NCBI GenBank assembly: GCA_003139775.1
Contig: PLGI01000092.1
Span: 1 to 32,541 of the forward strand
Direction: 5' to 3'
Length of the DNA: 32,541 nt
Source of the DNA: Syntrophaceae bacterium
Lineage (GTDB): Bacteria; Desulfobacterota; Syntrophia; Syntrophales; Smithellaceae
The position numbers and the translations under genes are program-made. Below are positions 30,850-32,541 of the stretch, one piece after another. Numbering within the stretch: position 1 is the first letter of the stretch; the number at the start of each line of letters is the position of its first letter. The notes below the pieces were generated by a model. It saw only the letters and a program-made list of their open reading frames with translations, ran no database searches and had not been told where the DNA came from.

Positions 30850-32400
30850 ATGATCAGAAAAATTCGCATAGTCACGCAGGGATTATTTTTGCTGACGTTT
30901 TTGTGGCTCTTTCTGCAGACTGAATCCAAGGGAGCTGATGAACTCGGCTATCCTGTTAAAATATTTTTAGATGCTGATCCTCTGATTTTCATCACCACAA
31001 TCCTTTCCAGCCGCGCGTGGCAGCAAACATTTCTCCTGGCCATTTTGGTGATCATTGCTACTATAGTTCTGGGGCGTGTTTTCTGCGGCTGGGTATGTCC
31101 TATGGGAACGCTTAATAACATGGTTGGCGCTTTGCAAAAGAAACATTCCTCAAGAGCCCCGCAAAACTTACATTGGTTGAAATATTGCATCCTGATTTTT
31201 CTGATTACTATGTCACTTTTTTCCTTGCAGTTCACCGGCATTCTTGACCCTATTTCACTTCTGATTCGTTCATTTTCGTTGTCTGTTTATCCGCTAATCG
31301 TCTATGCAACAAAGGCCACATTTGACTTGTTCTATAATTTGAATATTCCTTTTCTGGTTAATATTTCCGAATCCATCTACACGCTTTTTAAAAAAATCTG
31401 GCTTCCCTTCCAGCAGCCATTTTTTCTTCAAAGCGTTTTTCTGGGGCTATTGTTCTTCATCATTCTGAGCCTGAATCTTCTGGAGAAACGTTTCTGGTGT
31501 AAATATCTCTGTCCTCTGGGAGCCCTTCTGGGGCTGTTCTCCCACTTTGCATTTCTTCAACGGTCGGTAAGCGAAGGCTGCAATTCCTGCGGAGCCTGTG
31601 ATTTTGCCTGTCAGGGGGGCGCCTCTCCTGATCAAAAAGAAAAATGGCATAATACGGAATGTATGGCTTGTATGAACTGCGATGATCTCTGTCCGCAAAA
31701 TGCCGTCGGGTTCGGATTTTTTAAGAAGACGCAGACAGCTTCCGTTGACCTCGGTAAAAGAAGAATCATTGGCACGATCCTGTCCGGCCTGATCGCTGTC
31801 CCACTGATGAGGATTACAGCGATCAACAAACAGGCGGCCGCAGCGGAGCCTAAATTAATCCGGCCGCCGGGTTCTCTTGATGAAAAACAATTTCTGGCCA
31901 GATGTGTAAAATGCGGCGAATGCATGAAGGTTTGTATTACCAATGGTCTCCAGCCGACATTACTGGAGGCCGGACTTGAGGGGATCTGGTCACCCGTACT
32001 TATTCCGCGCATCGGCTATTGTGAATATCGCTGCACACTCTGTGGCCAGGTCTGCCCGACAGGTGCGATAAAGAGATTGGAATTGCCGGAAAAAGAAAAA
32101 GTAAAAATAGGTCTGGCTATGATTGATAAGGGCAGATGCCTGCCCTATGCCCATGCCACGCCTTGCATTGTTTGCCAGGAGGTTTGTCCTACTCCGAAGA
32201 AAGCAATCTGGCTGGAAAAGGCAAAAGTGATGAACAGAAACGAGAGTGTCATGACCTTAAATCAACCACACGTTGATCTGGAGCTATGCATTGGCTGCGG
32301 GCTCTGTGAGGCAAAATGCCCCATTCTTGGTCAGCCGGCGATTTATGTTACCAGTATTGGGGAATCGCGATCCAAGGAAAATCAATTATTGCTGTCATAA
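30850..32400 (+). CDS. Fused NapH/NapG-like polyferredoxin, membrane-bound
   Basis: A 516-aa protein. The N-terminal half is NapH-like: about five membrane helices, the two CxxxCP motifs (C79-C83 and C217-C221), then two ferredoxin motifs (244-254 and 271-281). At residues 302-320 a second twin-arginine-like segment (GKRRIIGTILSGLIAVPLM) starts a NapG-like part with at least three or four more cluster motifs (352-362, 391-402, 439-446, 480-490). In separate-gene systems NapH and NapG carry electrons from quinol or a flavoprotein to periplasmic reductases. Here both are one chain. It most likely serves the exported reductase and DUF362 protein upstream, but the partner is not proven. Confidence 0.85.
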   Translation: MIRKIRIVTQGLFLLTFLWLFLQTESKGADELGYPVKIFLDADPLIFITTILSSRAWQQTFLLAILVIIATIVLGRVFCGWVCPMGTLNNMVGALQKKHSSRAPQNLHWLKYCILIFLITMSLFSLQFTGILDPISLLIRSFSLSVYPLIVYATKATFDLFYNLNIPFLVNISESIYTLFKKIWLPFQQPFFLQSVFLGLLFFIILSLNLLEKRFWCKYLCPLGALLGLFSHFAFLQRSVSEGCNSCGACDFACQGGASPDQKEKWHNTECMACMNCDDLCPQNAVGFGFFKKTQTASVDLGKRRIIGTILSGLIAVPLMRITAINKQAAAAEPKLIRPPGSLDEKQFLARCVKCGECMKVCITNGLQPTLLEAGLEGIWSPVLIPRIGYCEYRCTLCGQVCPTGAIKRLELPEKEKVKIGLAMIDKGRCLPYAHATPCIVCQEVCPTPKKAIWLEKAKVMNRNESVMTLNQPHVDLELCIGCGLCEAKCPILGQPAIYVTSIGESRSKENQLLLS

Positions 32401-32541
32401 AAGACTATCGTTAAGAGATCGAATAAACTCTTAAATATATTTTCTTAAAAATACCGGTTAAATACAAATAGTTTCCTTTTGTATGTCATCTTAAAAATAT
32501 ACTTTGCAGGATTTAGAGTATTTCGAATAAGCGTCAATCCG

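Noticed and set aside
1-32541. CRISPR array, phage genes, toxin-antitoxin or restriction-modification defence island
   Set aside because: No regularly spaced direct repeats and no genes of these types were found. The AddAB pair is a housekeeping repair system.

Overview
The window looks like a chromosomal segment of a strictly anaerobic, probably syntrophic bacterium of the Desulfobacterota, most like the Syntrophales (Syntrophus/Smithella type). This is inferred from gene content, not from a marker-gene search. The evidence is a mitochondrial-type EF-G, [FeFe]-hydrogenase maturases, a tungsten aldehyde:ferredoxin oxidoreductase operon, nickel-pincer cofactor genes, and Tat-exported iron-sulfur proteins. 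Base composition is moderate and fairly even. I see no tRNA, rRNA, CRISPR array, phage gene or transposase.

Layout. 1-3150 (+): a consensus promoter followed at once by an intrinsic terminator-like hairpin, then an EF-G and a RecA/KaiC-like ATPase. 3210-6640: a small conserved protein, a gene-poor stretch rich in palindromes, a LuxR-type regulator with an atypical receiver domain, then (-) a methyltransferase overlapping a DUF2845 lipoprotein-like exported protein. 6905-12078 (+): an AddB/AddA-type recombination nuclease-helicase pair. 12434-12997 (-): a SatP/GPR1-family acetate transporter. 13121-13443: a decayed fragment of hydE. 13746-18954 (-): an operon of SCP2-like protein, iron alcohol dehydrogenase, AOR, MoaD-like protein, second SCP2-like protein and ThiF/MoeB-like protein. 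19200-21428 (+): a large protein of unknown function. 21477-24255 (-): hydE, hydG and a TM1266-like regulator behind a leader with a terminator hairpin. 24612-27408: larC, larB (+) and larE (-). 27655-32400 (+): Tat-exported aldo/keto reductase with ferredoxin-type clusters, DUF6599 protein, Tat-exported DUF362 protein and a fused NapH/NapG-like polyferredoxin.

How the genes work together. The AOR operon carries its own sulfur-carrier (MoaD) and activating enzyme (ThiF), so pterin cofactor supply and the oxidoreductase are probably linked. With the alcohol dehydrogenase it can interconvert acid, aldehyde and alcohol at the ferredoxin/NAD level. HydE and HydG build the H-cluster of a hydrogenase encoded elsewhere. 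LarB, LarE and LarC make the nickel-pincer nucleotide for a LarA-like enzyme, also not in this window. The last four genes look like an envelope electron-transfer module of unknown substrate.

The most unusual non-coding signal is a family of roughly 80-100 nt intergenic elements (best copies at 23929-24009, 24273-24380 and 29759-29857, with a palindromic relative near 3803-3940). Their small 3' hairpin shows compensatory base changes between copies, and two copies fit exactly between a stop codon or terminator and the ribosome-binding site of the next gene.
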